DNA of 25,458 nucleotides from an uncultured Eubacteriales bacterium (GCA_905205195.1 CAJLCS010000029.1:1-25458), one strand, 5' to 3'. Shown: positions 6,980-14,624, numbered from the stretch's first letter. The notes: a model not told the origin generated them from the sequence alone. Numbers and translations are program-made.

Positions 6980-8338
6980 ATGGAAAATCGCTGCGAAGAA
7001 CTGAAACACTATCTGAAACCGGGGACGCACGTCCATCTGGTGGGCATCGGCGGTGTTTCCATGCGGGCACTGGGCCTGGTGCTGAAGGGAATGGGCGTGG
7101 CCGTTACCGGTTCCGACATGAATTCCTCCGGCTCCACGGAGGAGCTGATTGCCCAGGGCATTCCCGTTTCCATCGGCCATCGGGCCGAAAATATCGACGG
7201 CGCGGCCTGCGTGATCCGCACGGCGGCCGTTCATAACGACAATCCGGAAATTGCGGCGGCCCGGGCGGCGGGGGTTCCCGTGTTCGAGCGTGCCCAGGCC
7301 TGGGGGGCCATTATGCAGGCCTACCGCAACGCCGTGTGCATTTCCGGCACCCACGGCAAAACCACCACCACCTCCATGGTGACCCATATTCTCATGGAAG
7401 CCCAGTGGGACCCCACCGTGATGATCGGCGGGTATCTGCCTATGCTCCAGGGCGGCCATCGGGTAGGCAAGGGCGACACCATCGTGCTGGAAAGCTGCGA
7501 ATACTGCGATTCATTCCTGAATTTCTTCCCCACACTGGCGGTGGTGCTGAACATCGAGGCGGATCATCTGGATTATTTCCACGATCTGGCGGACATTCAG
7601 AAATCCTTCCGGCAGTTTGCCGGGCTGGCCACGGACAGCGTGCTGGCCAACGGCGACGACGCCAATACGGTGCAGGCGCTGGCGGGGATGTCCTACTGCA
7701 CCTTCGGACTGAATCCGGCCAACCGGGTCCATCCGGAGAACCTGTCCGACGACTGGCGGAGCTTTGACGTGGTCTGCGACGGCAAGCGTTACTGCCATGT
7801 GCAGCTTTCTGTCATCGGTCGGCATAATACGCTCAATGCGGTGGCGGCGGCAGGCACGGCGTGGATGCTGGGGGTTCCCGGCAACGCGGTGAGCCGTGGG
7901 CTGGAGAGCTTCCGCGGCGCGGGACGGCGGCTGGAGTACAAGGGGACCTATCAGGGCGCCGACGTGTACGACGATTACGCCCACCATCCCGGCGAGCTGG
8001 CGGCCACCATCGACGCCGTCCGCTCCATGCACTACAAGCGGATGATTCTGGCCTTCCAGCCCCATACCTACACCCGGACCAAGGCACTGTTCCCGGAATT
8101 CGTGGAGCAGCTGAAAAAGCCCGATCAGGTGGTGCTGGCGGAGATCTATGCCGCCCGGGAGCGGAACACCATCGGCATCTCCTCACGGGATCTGGCAAAA
8201 GAAATCCCCGGCAGCATTTACTGCGAAACGCTGCCGGAGGTGACGGAATGCCTGAAAAAGCTGGCCCGGCCCGGGGATGTGATCCTGACCGTCGGCGCCG
8301 GGGACATTTACCGGGCAGGGGAAGCGCTGCTGCGCTGA
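6980..8338 (+). CDS. murC: UDP-N-acetylmuramate--L-alanine ligase
   Basis: A 452-residue cytoplasmic Mur ligase that adds L-Ala to UDP-MurNAc in peptidoglycan synthesis. The N-terminal Rossmann domain has HLVGIGGVSM (19-28) and GSDMNSSGSTEEL; the central ATPase domain has the P-loop SGTHGKTTTTSM (122-133) and ESCEYCDSFLNF; the C-terminal ligase domain has YDDYAHHPGELAATI and FQPHTYTRT. Length is normal. The ATG at 6980 has GGGGGA upstream; further in-frame ATGs at 6842 and 6935 lie before or next to the predicted transcription start. It stands alone rather than in a division/cell wall cluster. Its stop directly abuts that of a convergent gene. Confidence 0.95.
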   Translation: MENRCEELKHYLKPGTHVHLVGIGGVSMRALGLVLKGMGVAVTGSDMNSSGSTEELIAQGIPVSIGHRAENIDGAACVIRTAAVHNDNPEIAAARAAGVPVFERAQAWGAIMQAYRNAVCISGTHGKTTTTSMVTHILMEAQWDPTVMIGGYLPMLQGGHRVGKGDTIVLESCEYCDSFLNFFPTLAVVLNIEADHLDYFHDLADIQKSFRQFAGLATDSVLANGDDANTVQALAGMSYCTFGLNPANRVHPENLSDDWRSFDVVCDGKRYCHVQLSVIGRHNTLNAVAAAGTAWMLGVPGNAVSRGLESFRGAGRRLEYKGTYQGADVYDDYAHHPGELAATIDAVRSMHYKRMILAFQPHTYTRTKALFPEFVEQLKKPDQVVLAEIYAARERNTIGISSRDLAKEIPGSIYCETLPEVTECLKKLARPGDVILTVGAGDIYRAGEALLR

Positions 8339-8746
8339 TTACTCCTCCAGCACCAGATGATCCACGCCGGAGGACTCAAATTCGTCCATATAACGGTCCA
8401 TTCGGGTGACGATTTCGTCGTAATTCTCGTCGGTGATGTCGGGGTATTCCATGTCCCGGCGGGAAAGCTCTTCGGCCAGAATTTCATAGAAGACATTGTC
8501 CTCGTAATAGGCGATGGCTTCGTGGATGCCGCCCTCGGTGTAGGCCTGAGAGGGCACGGCCTGGCCGTCCCACTGCTCCACCAGCGCCTGCATTCCGGTG
8601 CCGCGGCACAGACCGAACAGCTTGCTTTCGATCCGGTCGTAATCCTCAAACCGGTCATCCCCCCGGGTGGAGTTGAGAATCCAGTTGCCGATATACACCA
8701 GATCCAGCAGCCGGCGGAATTCCTTGTTGGAAAGTTCGATTTGCAT
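8339..8746 (-). CDS. Acidic protein of unknown function
   Basis: I do not recognise this 135-residue protein. It is strongly acidic, with many Asp and Glu residues in the second half, ends in VLEE, and looks soluble and helical with no signal or membrane segment. The N-terminus IELSNKEFRRLLDLVYIGNWILNS is the most conserved-looking part. It has a good ribosome binding site (AAGGAGA, 7 nt before ATG at 8746) and a TATAAT upstream at 8779-8784 (minus), so it appears to be a real gene. It is convergent with murC with stop codons abutting, and divergent from ddl; that position suggests nothing firm about function. Confidence 0.75.
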   Translation of the reverse strand: MQIELSNKEFRRLLDLVYIGNWILNSTRGDDRFEDYDRIESKLFGLCRGTGMQALVEQWDGQAVPSQAYTEGGIHEAIAYYEDNVFYEILAEELSRRDMEYPDITDENYDEIVTRMDRYMDEFESSGVDHLVLEE

Positions 8747-8778
8747 GATGATTCTCCTTGGGGTGGTAGTTTCCGTCT

Positions 8779-8784
8779 ATTATA
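8779..8784 (-). promoter_or_regulatory. Possible -10 box for the acidic protein gene
   Basis: TATAAT on the minus strand, about 33 nt upstream of the start codon at 8746. No convincing -35 box stands at 16-18 nt, so the promoter would be weak or regulated. Confidence 0.4.
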
Positions 8785-8828
8785 GCACCCCTGCACCAGA
8801 TTTCCAGATGGAACTTGTAAAATAATCC

Positions 8829-8866
8829 TTGTTTTCTCTGTCGAAATGACATAAGATAGAGAAAAC
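8829..8866 (+). promoter_or_regulatory. ddl promoter framed by a 9-bp inverted repeat
   Basis: TTGTTT (8829-8834) and TAAGAT (8852-8857) with a 17-nt spacer form a promoter for ddl. GTTTTCTCT (8831-8839) and its exact complement AGAGAAAAC (8858-8866) frame it: the left arm overlaps the -35 box and the right arm abuts the -10 box. Arms are 18 nt apart, so centres are 27 nt apart. This geometry fits a repressor operator or a cruciform; the regulator is unknown. Confidence 0.55.
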
Positions 8867-8896
8867 CGAAATCTAACGATAAATGAGGCGATCTCT

Positions 8897-9967
8897 TTGA
8901 GAAAACTTAGCGTCTGCGTCCTGTTCGGCGGCATGAGCCCGGAGCATGAGGTATCGCTGCGTTCGGCGGAATCCGTGCTGAACAATATGGATAAAGAGCA
9001 GTACAACATCTTTCCGGTGGGCATTACCAAGGAAGGTGACTGGATCCTCTATACCGGCAGCGACTATTCCTTGCTGCCGACGGGCCAGTGGCAGGAATAT
9101 CCCGGCAACCGCCGGGCGGCCATTTCCCCGGTGCGGGGGCAGGGCCTTCTGAGCTTTGAAGGGGACTGCGTGGTGCGCGAGCGCATCGACGTGGTGTTCC
9201 CGGTGCTCCACGGCGCCAACGGCGAGGACGGCGCCATGCAGGGCCTGCTGCAAATGGCCGGCATTCCCTATGTGGGCCCCCACGTTTCCGCCTCGGCGGT
9301 GTCCATGGACAAGACGCTGACCAAGCTGGTGGCGGACAATGCTGGTGTACCCCAGGCCCGGTGGCAGCTGGTCCGCAATTCCGATCTGGACAGCCGGATG
9401 GATGCCATTCTGGACCAGCTGGAAGGAAAGTTTGATTACCCCATGTTCGTCAAGCCCGCCGGTACCGGCTCGTCCGTAGGCGTTTCCAAGGCGACAAGCC
9501 GGGAGGATCTCCGCAGCGCCCTGATGGACGCGGGCACCTACGACGAGAAAATTCTGGTGGAGGAGTTCATCCACGGCCGGGAGGTCGAGGTGGCCGTCAT
9601 GGGCAACGCCAGCCCGGTGGCCTCCGTCTGCGGCGAAATCGATTCCGGCGCGGAATTCTATGACTATGAATCCAAATATATCACCGACACCTCCACCGCT
9701 TACATCCCGGCCCGGATTCCGGCGGAGGCGGCGGAGCAGGTTCGGGAGACGGCGGTGAAAATCTACAGCGCCATCGGCTGCCAGGGCCTGAGCCGGGTGG
9801 ATTTCTTCGTGACCTACGAGGATAACCGGGTGGTGTTCAACGAAATCAACACCCTGCCCGGCTTTACCTCCATTTCCATGTACCCCAAGCTCTTTATGGC
9901 CAGCGGCATTCCCTACAGCCAGCTTCTCGACGAGCTGCTGCATCTGGCGATGGAGGCCTGCGAATGA
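8897..9967 (+). CDS. ddl: D-alanine--D-alanine ligase
   Basis: A 356-residue ATP-grasp enzyme that joins two D-Ala for the peptidoglycan stem peptide. Motifs: GGMSPEHEVS (11-20), FPVLHGANGEDGAMQG (101-116), VKPAGTGSSVGVSK (185-198), omega-loop YDYESKY (255-261) and NEINTLPGFT (315-324) with Mg ligands Glu 316 and Asn 318. The Tyr-containing omega-loop fits a D-Ala-D-Ala enzyme rather than a VanA-type D-Ala-D-Lac ligase. The start is TTG at 8897 with GAGG 8 nt upstream; the nearby ATG at 8883 is in a frame that soon stops. Its stop overlaps the next gene in an ATGA. Confidence 0.95.
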   Translation: MRKLSVCVLFGGMSPEHEVSLRSAESVLNNMDKEQYNIFPVGITKEGDWILYTGSDYSLLPTGQWQEYPGNRRAAISPVRGQGLLSFEGDCVVRERIDVVFPVLHGANGEDGAMQGLLQMAGIPYVGPHVSASAVSMDKTLTKLVADNAGVPQARWQLVRNSDLDSRMDAILDQLEGKFDYPMFVKPAGTGSSVGVSKATSREDLRSALMDAGTYDEKILVEEFIHGREVEVAVMGNASPVASVCGEIDSGAEFYDYESKYITDTSTAYIPARIPAEAAEQVRETAVKIYSAIGCQGLSRVDFFVTYEDNRVVFNEINTLPGFTSISMYPKLFMASGIPYSQLLDELLHLAMEACE

Positions 9968-10386
9968 AGCAGGCGGTGATGCTTTCGATCCGGGGCAGGC
10001 AGTGCTATCAGGATCAGGAGGCGGAGGAGCTGGAGCTGCTGACCGAGGGAACGCTGGAGCGGCGGGACGACGGCTGGGAGGTTGCCTATCAGGAAAGCGA
10101 CCTGACGGGCATGGAGGGCGTTACCACCGTGTTTCAGGTCCAGCCGGGGATCATTACCCTGACCCGCAGCGGAAAGCTCAGCTCCCGGATGGTGTTCCGG
10201 GAGGGCATTTCCTGCGATTCGCTGTATCAGCTGGAATTCGGCGCGCTGATGATTACCGTCAGCGCCACACGGGTGGATTATGAGATCACGGAACAGGGTG
10301 GCACCATCGACCTGGAGTACGGAATCGAAATTGAGCAAAGCGCCACGGGCGTCATTACCTATCATCTGGACATTCGGGCCAGATAA
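9964..10386 (+). CDS. DUF1934 domain-containing protein
   Basis: A 140-residue protein of the DUF1934 (YwiB-like, calycin-type beta-barrel) family. The pattern of strands is clear: VMLSIRGRQCYQDQEAEELELLTEGTLE, WEVAYQESDLTGMEGVTTVFQV, GIITLTRSGKLSSRMVF and a C-terminal VITYHLDIRA. Function is not known. It overlaps the ddl stop by ATGA, so it is translated with ddl and perhaps serves the cell envelope; that is inference from position. No signal peptide is seen. Confidence 0.85.
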   Translation: MKQAVMLSIRGRQCYQDQEAEELELLTEGTLERRDDGWEVAYQESDLTGMEGVTTVFQVQPGIITLTRSGKLSSRMVFREGISCDSLYQLEFGALMITVSATRVDYEITEQGGTIDLEYGIEIEQSATGVITYHLDIRAR

Positions 10387-10434
10387 GCCGGGCGCAGCTT
10401 CCGGGCGGGTGCTTCCCGGGAAGGGGAGACAGAG

Positions 10435-11271
10435 ATGAAGCGCATTCTTATTGCGGTACTGATCCTGATGCAGCTCTGCCTGGCGGCTGGCTGCAATGGC
10501 ACGACGGTGATTCATCGGGAGGACCAGCTTGCCCTTCTGACGGAATCCGCCGGTACATCGGCGGAAACCGCGGCGCGGCAGGAAACCCGGCCCGGCGCAG
10601 CGGGAACGTCTGTCCCCAATACCTCTGCGGAAGCGGAGACGGTGACGGTCAGCGAAGCGGCGGCACCGGTGGAGCAGGCCCCTTCCGGAACTAAGGCCAC
10701 CAAACCGGTCTCCACCAAGGCCACCAAACCGGCTTCCACCAAGGCCACCCGGCCCGCTTCCACCAAGGCCACCAAGCCCACCGGAACCAAGGCGACGAAG
10801 CCCGCTTCCACCAAGACCACCTCCGCGCCCACGGAAACGACCCAGCCGACCCAGCCGACCAACACGGAACCGGCGCCGGTTGCGCCGGAGCTGACGGAAG
10901 GGGACCTGCTGGTGGCGATCAACGCCTGCCGTCAGAGTGCCGGATTGATGCCGCTGGTGGAGGACGGCGGCCTGGCTTCGGCTGCGGCAGCCCGGGCGGC
11001 GGAATGCAGCCGATATTGGAGCCATACCCGGCCCGACGGCCGGTCCTTTGAGACGATACTGGAGGATTTCGGCCTGACTGGCTACGGAAATCCGGCGGAA
11101 AACCTGCTTCAGGCAGACAGCACGCTGACTGCCGACGTGGTGGCGGCCTTCTGGATGGCCGCGCCCAACGATCGGGCCAATCTCTGCGCCGAAGCGGCTA
11201 CCCGGGTGGGAATCGGCATCTATCGGGGCGACGGGCTGCTCTATGTGGCCGCGATTTTTGCGGAAGTCTGA
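10435..11271 (+). CDS. CAP-domain lipoprotein with Lys/Thr/Pro repeat linker
   Basis: A 278-residue exported protein. MKRILIAVLILMQLCLAAGC is a lipoprotein signal with Cys 20. A Ser/Thr/Ala/Pro-rich linker (about 35-152) contains an 8-residue repeat TKATKPxS. The C-terminal CAP (SCP/PR-1) domain spans about 156-276, with INACRQSAGLMPL, AAARAAECSRYWSHTRPDG, AENLL, VVAAFWMAAPNDRANL and GIGIYRGDGLLYVAAIF. His 197 and Glu 222 of the CAP cavity are kept, while the usual GHR before the RANL segment reads NDR, so one cavity histidine is missing. Such proteins occur on Firmicute surfaces and in spore coats. AGGGGAG precedes the ATG; it is probably co-transcribed with ddl. Confidence 0.88.
   Translation: MKRILIAVLILMQLCLAAGCNGTTVIHREDQLALLTESAGTSAETAARQETRPGAAGTSVPNTSAEAETVTVSEAAAPVEQAPSGTKATKPVSTKATKPASTKATRPASTKATKPTGTKATKPASTKTTSAPTETTQPTQPTNTEPAPVAPELTEGDLLVAINACRQSAGLMPLVEDGGLASAAAARAAECSRYWSHTRPDGRSFETILEDFGLTGYGNPAENLLQADSTLTADVVAAFWMAAPNDRANLCAEAATRVGIGIYRGDGLLYVAAIFAEV
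10690..10833 (+). repeat. 24-bp coding tandem repeat in the CAP lipoprotein linker
   Basis: Six in-frame 24-bp units encode TKATKPVS, TKATKPAS, TKATRPAS, TKATKPTG, TKATKPAS and a degenerate TKTTSAPT. Units share ACC AAG GCC ACC at their start but differ at third positions in later copies. The result is a basic, Pro-spaced spacer likely to cross or bind the cell wall. Confidence 0.9.
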
Positions 11272-11280
11272 AAAATAGCA

Positions 11281-11324
11281 AACGCCTTCGGGGCAGCGCG
11301 GTGCTGCGTCCGAAGGCGTTTTTT
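11281..11324 (+). terminator. Rho-independent terminator after the ddl operon
   Basis: AACGCCTTCGG (11281-11291) pairs with CCGAAGGCGTT (11310-11320), with an inner GCAGC/GCTGC stem (11293-11297, 11303-11307), followed by a run of T ending at 11324. The last T is part of the stop codon of the convergent AraC gene. On the minus strand the structure is followed by TTTGCTATTTTTC, so it may work both ways. Confidence 0.9.
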
Positions 11325-12100
11325 CAGTCCGGCCCGGACCGGTTCGACAGCTCGGAGGGGTAAAACCCGTACAGCCGCCGGAAGGCGTGGGAAAACGCGG
11401 ACAGGTCCGAATAGCCCACATGAAGGGCCACGTCGCTGACCGGCTGTCCCTGCTTGAGCATGGCGAGGGCTAGATTGAAGCGATAGGTTTTCAGGTACTG
11501 ATAGGGCGTCTGGTTCAGCGACCGCCGGAACAGCCGGATGAAGTAGTTTTTCTCCAGCCCGGCGGTGTGGGCCAGCTGCTCCAGCGTCAGATTCTCGCTG
11601 TAGTGCTGCCGGATGTCCTCCAGCGCCCGGTTGATCCGGGGATCGGTGACGGTGGAGATGGGTTCGATTTTGTCAAGCAGAATCAGCAGGTTTTCCAGAT
11701 AGGATTCCGTCAGCGCCGTGTAGTCGTTCCGGGCCAGATAGGGGTAGGTGGCGTACCGCTCCGCCAGGGCAAAGAGAATGTCGGCCGCTTTGACCGCCAG
11801 CGGCCAGGCCCGGAGGTCCAGCCGGAGGTAGCGGTCCATTTTGATGGCCGGGGTACTGACAAAGTCCAGAAAGGTATGGTCCACCCGGGTATCCGGCTGC
11901 AATTGCAGCTCAAAGCGCAGGTTTTGGGGGAAAAAGTAGAGCAGTCCCGGCTCCAGAGGATGGGGGACCCCGTCCAGCAGCACCGTGACGCTGCCGCTGT
12001 GAAGATAATAGATCCGATTGACGGCGAAGGACTTGACGTACCAGTCGTGGTACTGCTTGACGCACCGCCCGTAGTGCAGCGTGGTGATGGAATCGAACAT
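11324..12100 (-). CDS. AraC family transcriptional regulator (fucose locus)
   Basis: A 258-residue regulator with an N-terminal cupin-like ligand domain (about 8-85: IYYLHSGSVTVLLDGVPHPLEPGLLYFFPQN) and a C-terminal double helix-turn-helix domain (about 155-252: LTLEQLAHTAGLEKNYFIRLFRRSLNQTP, then VSDVALHVGYSDLSAFSHAFRRLYGFYPSEL). The ATG at 12100 is preferred: it has AGGGGG upstream and a consensus-like promoter ending at 12131, whereas the in-frame ATG at 12142 falls inside that promoter's spacer. It is divergent from fucU-fucI, whose promoter has no good -35 box, so it probably activates those genes in response to the sugar. Confidence 0.92.
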   Translation of the reverse strand: MFDSITTLHYGRCVKQYHDWYVKSFAVNRIYYLHSGSVTVLLDGVPHPLEPGLLYFFPQNLRFELQLQPDTRVDHTFLDFVSTPAIKMDRYLRLDLRAWPLAVKAADILFALAERYATYPYLARNDYTALTESYLENLLILLDKIEPISTVTDPRINRALEDIRQHYSENLTLEQLAHTAGLEKNYFIRLFRRSLNQTPYQYLKTYRFNLALAMLKQGQPVSDVALHVGYSDLSAFSHAFRRLYGFYPSELSNRSGPD

Positions 12101-12130
12101 GAAGCCGCCCCCTTTCCCGTTCTGCTTCCC

Positions 12131-12159
12131 GGTATAGCCCATGCCGGGGGAAATGTCAA
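12131..12159 (-). promoter_or_regulatory. Promoter of the divergent AraC regulator gene
   Basis: On the minus strand a consensus TTGACA (12154-12159) and TATACC (12131-12136) have a 17-nt spacer. The leader would be about 24 nt, which fits the start codon at 12100. Confidence 0.65.
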
Positions 12160-12233
12160 GAGGGTTTGAAAGAAAAGTCGATTTTGAACAAGGATAGGAT
12201 GATTTTCAGCATTTCCTTTTTCCGCCGATCTGG

Positions 12234-12239
12234 TATGAT
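12234..12239 (+). promoter_or_regulatory. Probable -10 box of the fucU-fucI promoter
   Basis: TATGAT lies 36 nt before the fucU start. The region where a -35 box should be (12210-12217) reads CATTTCCT and does not match TTGACA. This pattern is typical of a promoter needing an activator, here presumably the divergent AraC protein. Confidence 0.5.
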
Positions 12240-12274
12240 AAAGCCATCATTTTCGGAAGCGAGGAGGAAACGAA

Positions 12275-12712
12275 ATGCTCAAAGGAATTCCGCGCTGCCT
12301 GTCCCCGGCGCTGCTGAAGGCGCTGTGCGAAATGGGCCACGGTGACGAGCTGGTGATCGCTGACGGCAATTTTCCCAGCGAGAGCGTAGGAAAAAATGCC
12401 GTCGTCGTCCGGGCGGACGGCCACGGCGCCGCCGAGATTCTGGACGCGGTGCTGTCGCTGATGCCGCTGGATGCCTATGTGGCCTGCCCGGCGGCGCTGA
12501 TGGCGGTGATGCCGGGGGATCCGACACCGACACCGCCGATCTGGGAGACGTACCGGACCGTCCTGAAAAAATGGGAGCCGGAGTACGGCGGAGTGGAAGA
12601 AATGGAACGGTTTGCCTTCTACGAGCGGGCGAAAAAGGCCTATCTGGTGATTGCAACCGGAGAAACGGAAATTTACGCCAATATTTTGCTGAAAAAAGGC
12701 GTTGTAACGTAA
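12275..12712 (+). CDS. fucU: L-fucose mutarotase (RbsD/FucU family)
   Basis: A 145-residue cytoplasmic sugar mutarotase that interconverts the alpha and beta anomers of L-fucose and thus feeds fucose isomerase. The N-terminus MLKGIPRCLSPALLKALCEMGHGDELVIADGNF is typical of FucU, with His 22 and Asp 30 of the active site; FAFYERAKKAYLVIATGETEIYANILLKKG forms the conserved C-terminus with Tyr 116. Length matches FucU, and the fused position before fucI supports fucose over ribose. GAGGAGG stands 6 nt before the ATG. It is first in the operon, 16 nt before fucI. Confidence 0.94.
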   Translation: MLKGIPRCLSPALLKALCEMGHGDELVIADGNFPSESVGKNAVVVRADGHGAAEILDAVLSLMPLDAYVACPAALMAVMPGDPTPTPPIWETYRTVLKKWEPEYGGVEEMERFAFYERAKKAYLVIATGETEIYANILLKKGVVT

Positions 12713-12728
12713 GAGAGGAGTAATGAAA

Positions 12729-14525
12729 ATGGCAGAAAACAGACTCATCGGCCGGTATCCGGTCATCGGCATCCGCCCCACCATTGACGGCCGCCGGGGC
12801 TATCTGAAGGTGCGGGAATCGCTGGAGGAGCAGACCATGAATATGGCCCGGTCCGCCAAGAAGCTTTTTGAGGAAAATCTGCGCTACAGCAGCGGCGAGC
12901 CGGTGAAGGTGGTCATTGCGCCGACCACCATCGGCCGGGTGGCGGAGGCCGCCCAATGCGCCGACTATTTTGCCCGGGAGGGCGTGGAAATCACCCTGAC
13001 GGTGACGCCCTGCTGGTGCTACGGCGCGGAAACCATGGACATGGATCCCCGGACCATCAAGGGCGTGTGGGGCTTCAACGGCACCGAGCGCCCCGGCGCG
13101 GTGTATCTGGCGTCGGTGATGGCCACCCATGCCCAGAAGGGCCTGCCGGCCTTCGGCATTTACGGTCACGACGTCCAGGCAGCCGACGCTACGGAAATTC
13201 CGGAGGACGTCCGGGAAAAGCTGCTGCGCTTCGGCCGGGCGGCGGTGGCGGTGGCGACCATGCGGGGCAAATCCTATTTGCAGATCGGTTCCATCTGCAT
13301 GGGCATCGGCGGCTCCATCATCGACCCGGATTTTATCGAGTCCTATCTGGGAATGCGGGTAGAGTCGGTGGACGAGGTGGAAATCATCCGCCGGATGTCG
13401 AACGGTATTTACGACGAGACGGAATTCCGCAAAGCGCTGGCCTGGACGAAGGAAAAATGCCGGATCGGCTTTGACAAAAATCCGCCGGAGGTGCAGAAAT
13501 CCCCGGAACAGAACGAGGAAACCTTGGAATTCGTGGTCAAGATGATGTGCATCATCAAGGACCTGATGAACGGCAATCCCAACCTGCCCGCCGGCTGCGA
13601 GGAAGAAAAGGTGGGCCACAACGCCATTGCGGCGGGCTTCCAGGGCCAGCGCCAGTGGACGGATTTCTATCCCAACGCCGACTTTGCCGAGGCCATGCTC
13701 AACACGTCCTTCGACTGGAACGGCCCCCGGGAACCGTACATTCTGGCCACGGAAAACGACGTGCTCAACGGCCTTGGTATGATGTTCATGAAGCTGCTGA
13801 CCAACCGGGCCCAGATTTTCGCCGACGTGCGGACCTACTGGAGCCCCGAGGCGGTGCGGGAGGCCACCGGCTATGAGCTGGAGGGCGCCGCAAAGGACGC
13901 GGGAGGCTTTATCCACCTGATCAACTCCGGCGCAGCCTGCCTGGATGCCAGCGGCAAGGCCACGGACGCGGCGGGCAACCCCGTGATGAAGCCGTGGTAC
14001 GAGATGACGCAGAAGGACATGGACGCCATTCTGGACGCGACCACCTGGAACGCGGCGGACTTCGGCTACTTCCGGGGCGGCGGCTTCTCCTCCCGGTTCC
14101 TGACCGAGGCCCAGATGCCGGCTACCATGATCCGGCTGAATCTGGTGAAGGGCCTTGGCCCCATGCTCCAGATTGCGGAGGGCTGGACGCTGAAGCTGCC
14201 CGACGAGGTGTCCGACATCCTGTGGAAGCGGACGGACTACACCTGGCCCTGCACCTGGTTCGCGCCCCGGTGCGACGGGAAGGACGGCCCCTTCAAGACG
14301 GCCTACGACGTGATGAACAACTGGGGTGCCAACCACGGCGCCATCAGCTACGGCCACATCGGCGCCGACCTGATTACCATGTGCGCCATGCTCCGGATTC
14401 CGGTGGCCATGCACAACGTTCCGGCGGACAAGATTTTCCGCCCGGCGGCCTGGAATGCCTTCGGCATGGACAAGGAAGGCCAGGACTTCCGCGCCTGCGC
14501 CGCCTACGGCCCGCTGTACAAGTAA
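12729..14525 (+). CDS. fucI: L-fucose isomerase
   Basis: A 598-residue Mn-dependent ketol isomerase converting L-fucose to L-fuculose (the family also takes D-arabinose). The metal ligands of the E. coli enzyme (Glu 337, Asp 361, His 528) are found in ATENDVLNG (Glu 342), FADVRTYW (Asp 366) and NWGANHGA (His 536). Other family segments are GIRPTIDGRRG, GFQGQRQWTDFYPNADFAEA and AAYGPLYK at the end. The start at 12729 is preferred over the ATG six nt earlier: AGGAG ends at 12720, giving 8 nt of spacing instead of 2. No fuculokinase or aldolase gene follows in the window. Confidence 0.96.
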   Translation: MAENRLIGRYPVIGIRPTIDGRRGYLKVRESLEEQTMNMARSAKKLFEENLRYSSGEPVKVVIAPTTIGRVAEAAQCADYFAREGVEITLTVTPCWCYGAETMDMDPRTIKGVWGFNGTERPGAVYLASVMATHAQKGLPAFGIYGHDVQAADATEIPEDVREKLLRFGRAAVAVATMRGKSYLQIGSICMGIGGSIIDPDFIESYLGMRVESVDEVEIIRRMSNGIYDETEFRKALAWTKEKCRIGFDKNPPEVQKSPEQNEETLEFVVKMMCIIKDLMNGNPNLPAGCEEEKVGHNAIAAGFQGQRQWTDFYPNADFAEAMLNTSFDWNGPREPYILATENDVLNGLGMMFMKLLTNRAQIFADVRTYWSPEAVREATGYELEGAAKDAGGFIHLINSGAACLDASGKATDAAGNPVMKPWYEMTQKDMDAILDATTWNAADFGYFRGGGFSSRFLTEAQMPATMIRLNLVKGLGPMLQIAEGWTLKLPDEVSDILWKRTDYTWPCTWFAPRCDGKDGPFKTAYDVMNNWGANHGAISYGHIGADLITMCAMLRIPVAMHNVPADKIFRPAAWNAFGMDKEGQDFRACAAYGPLYK

Positions 14526-14533
14526 ACAAACCG

Positions 14534-14562
14534 GATGCCGGGGACGATCAGTCTCCGGCATC
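14534..14562 (+). terminator. Leaky terminator-like stem-loop after fucI
   Basis: GATGCCGGGGAC (14534-14545) pairs with GTCTCCGGCATC (14551-14562), 12 pairs with one G-U, loop GATCA. Only TTAATATTG follows, a poor U-tract. It lies 8 nt after the fucI stop, so it may partly terminate or stabilise the fucU-fucI mRNA. Confidence 0.55.
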
Positions 14563-14565
14563 TTA

Positions 14566-14590
14566 ATATTGCGATAGTTTTCCACAATAT
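14566..14590 (+). promoter_or_regulatory. Inverted repeat upstream of the oxidoreductase operon promoter
   Basis: ATATTG (14566-14571) and CAATAT (14585-14590) are inverted around 13 nt, ending 5 nt before the proposed -35 box at 14596. The spacing and place suit an AraC-type or other activator site, but the arms are short. Confidence 0.3.
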
Positions 14591-14595
14591 GATGC

Positions 14596-14624
14596 TTGCA
14601 AACGGGCTTTTTCGATGCTACGAT
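14596..14624 (+). promoter_or_regulatory. Possible promoter of the oxidoreductase pair operon
   Basis: TTGCAA (14596-14601) and TACGAT (14619-14624) with a 17-nt spacer, about 40 nt before the first oxidoreductase start. The -10 box matches consensus at four of six positions, so expression may depend on an activator. Confidence 0.45.

Noticed and set aside
10690..10833. Short tandem repeats as a possible CRISPR array
   Set aside because: Units are contiguous, 24 bp, in frame and without spacers; they encode a protein linker.
12101..12142. Upstream start (ATG at 12142) for the AraC gene next to fucU
   Set aside because: The ATG lies inside the spacer of the predicted promoter and has no ribosome binding site; the ATG at 12100 has both a leader and AGGGGG.
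14592..14612. Possible CcpA cre site near the oxidoreductase promoter
   Set aside because: The sequence around TTGCAAACGGGC matches only half of the cre pattern and is not palindromic.
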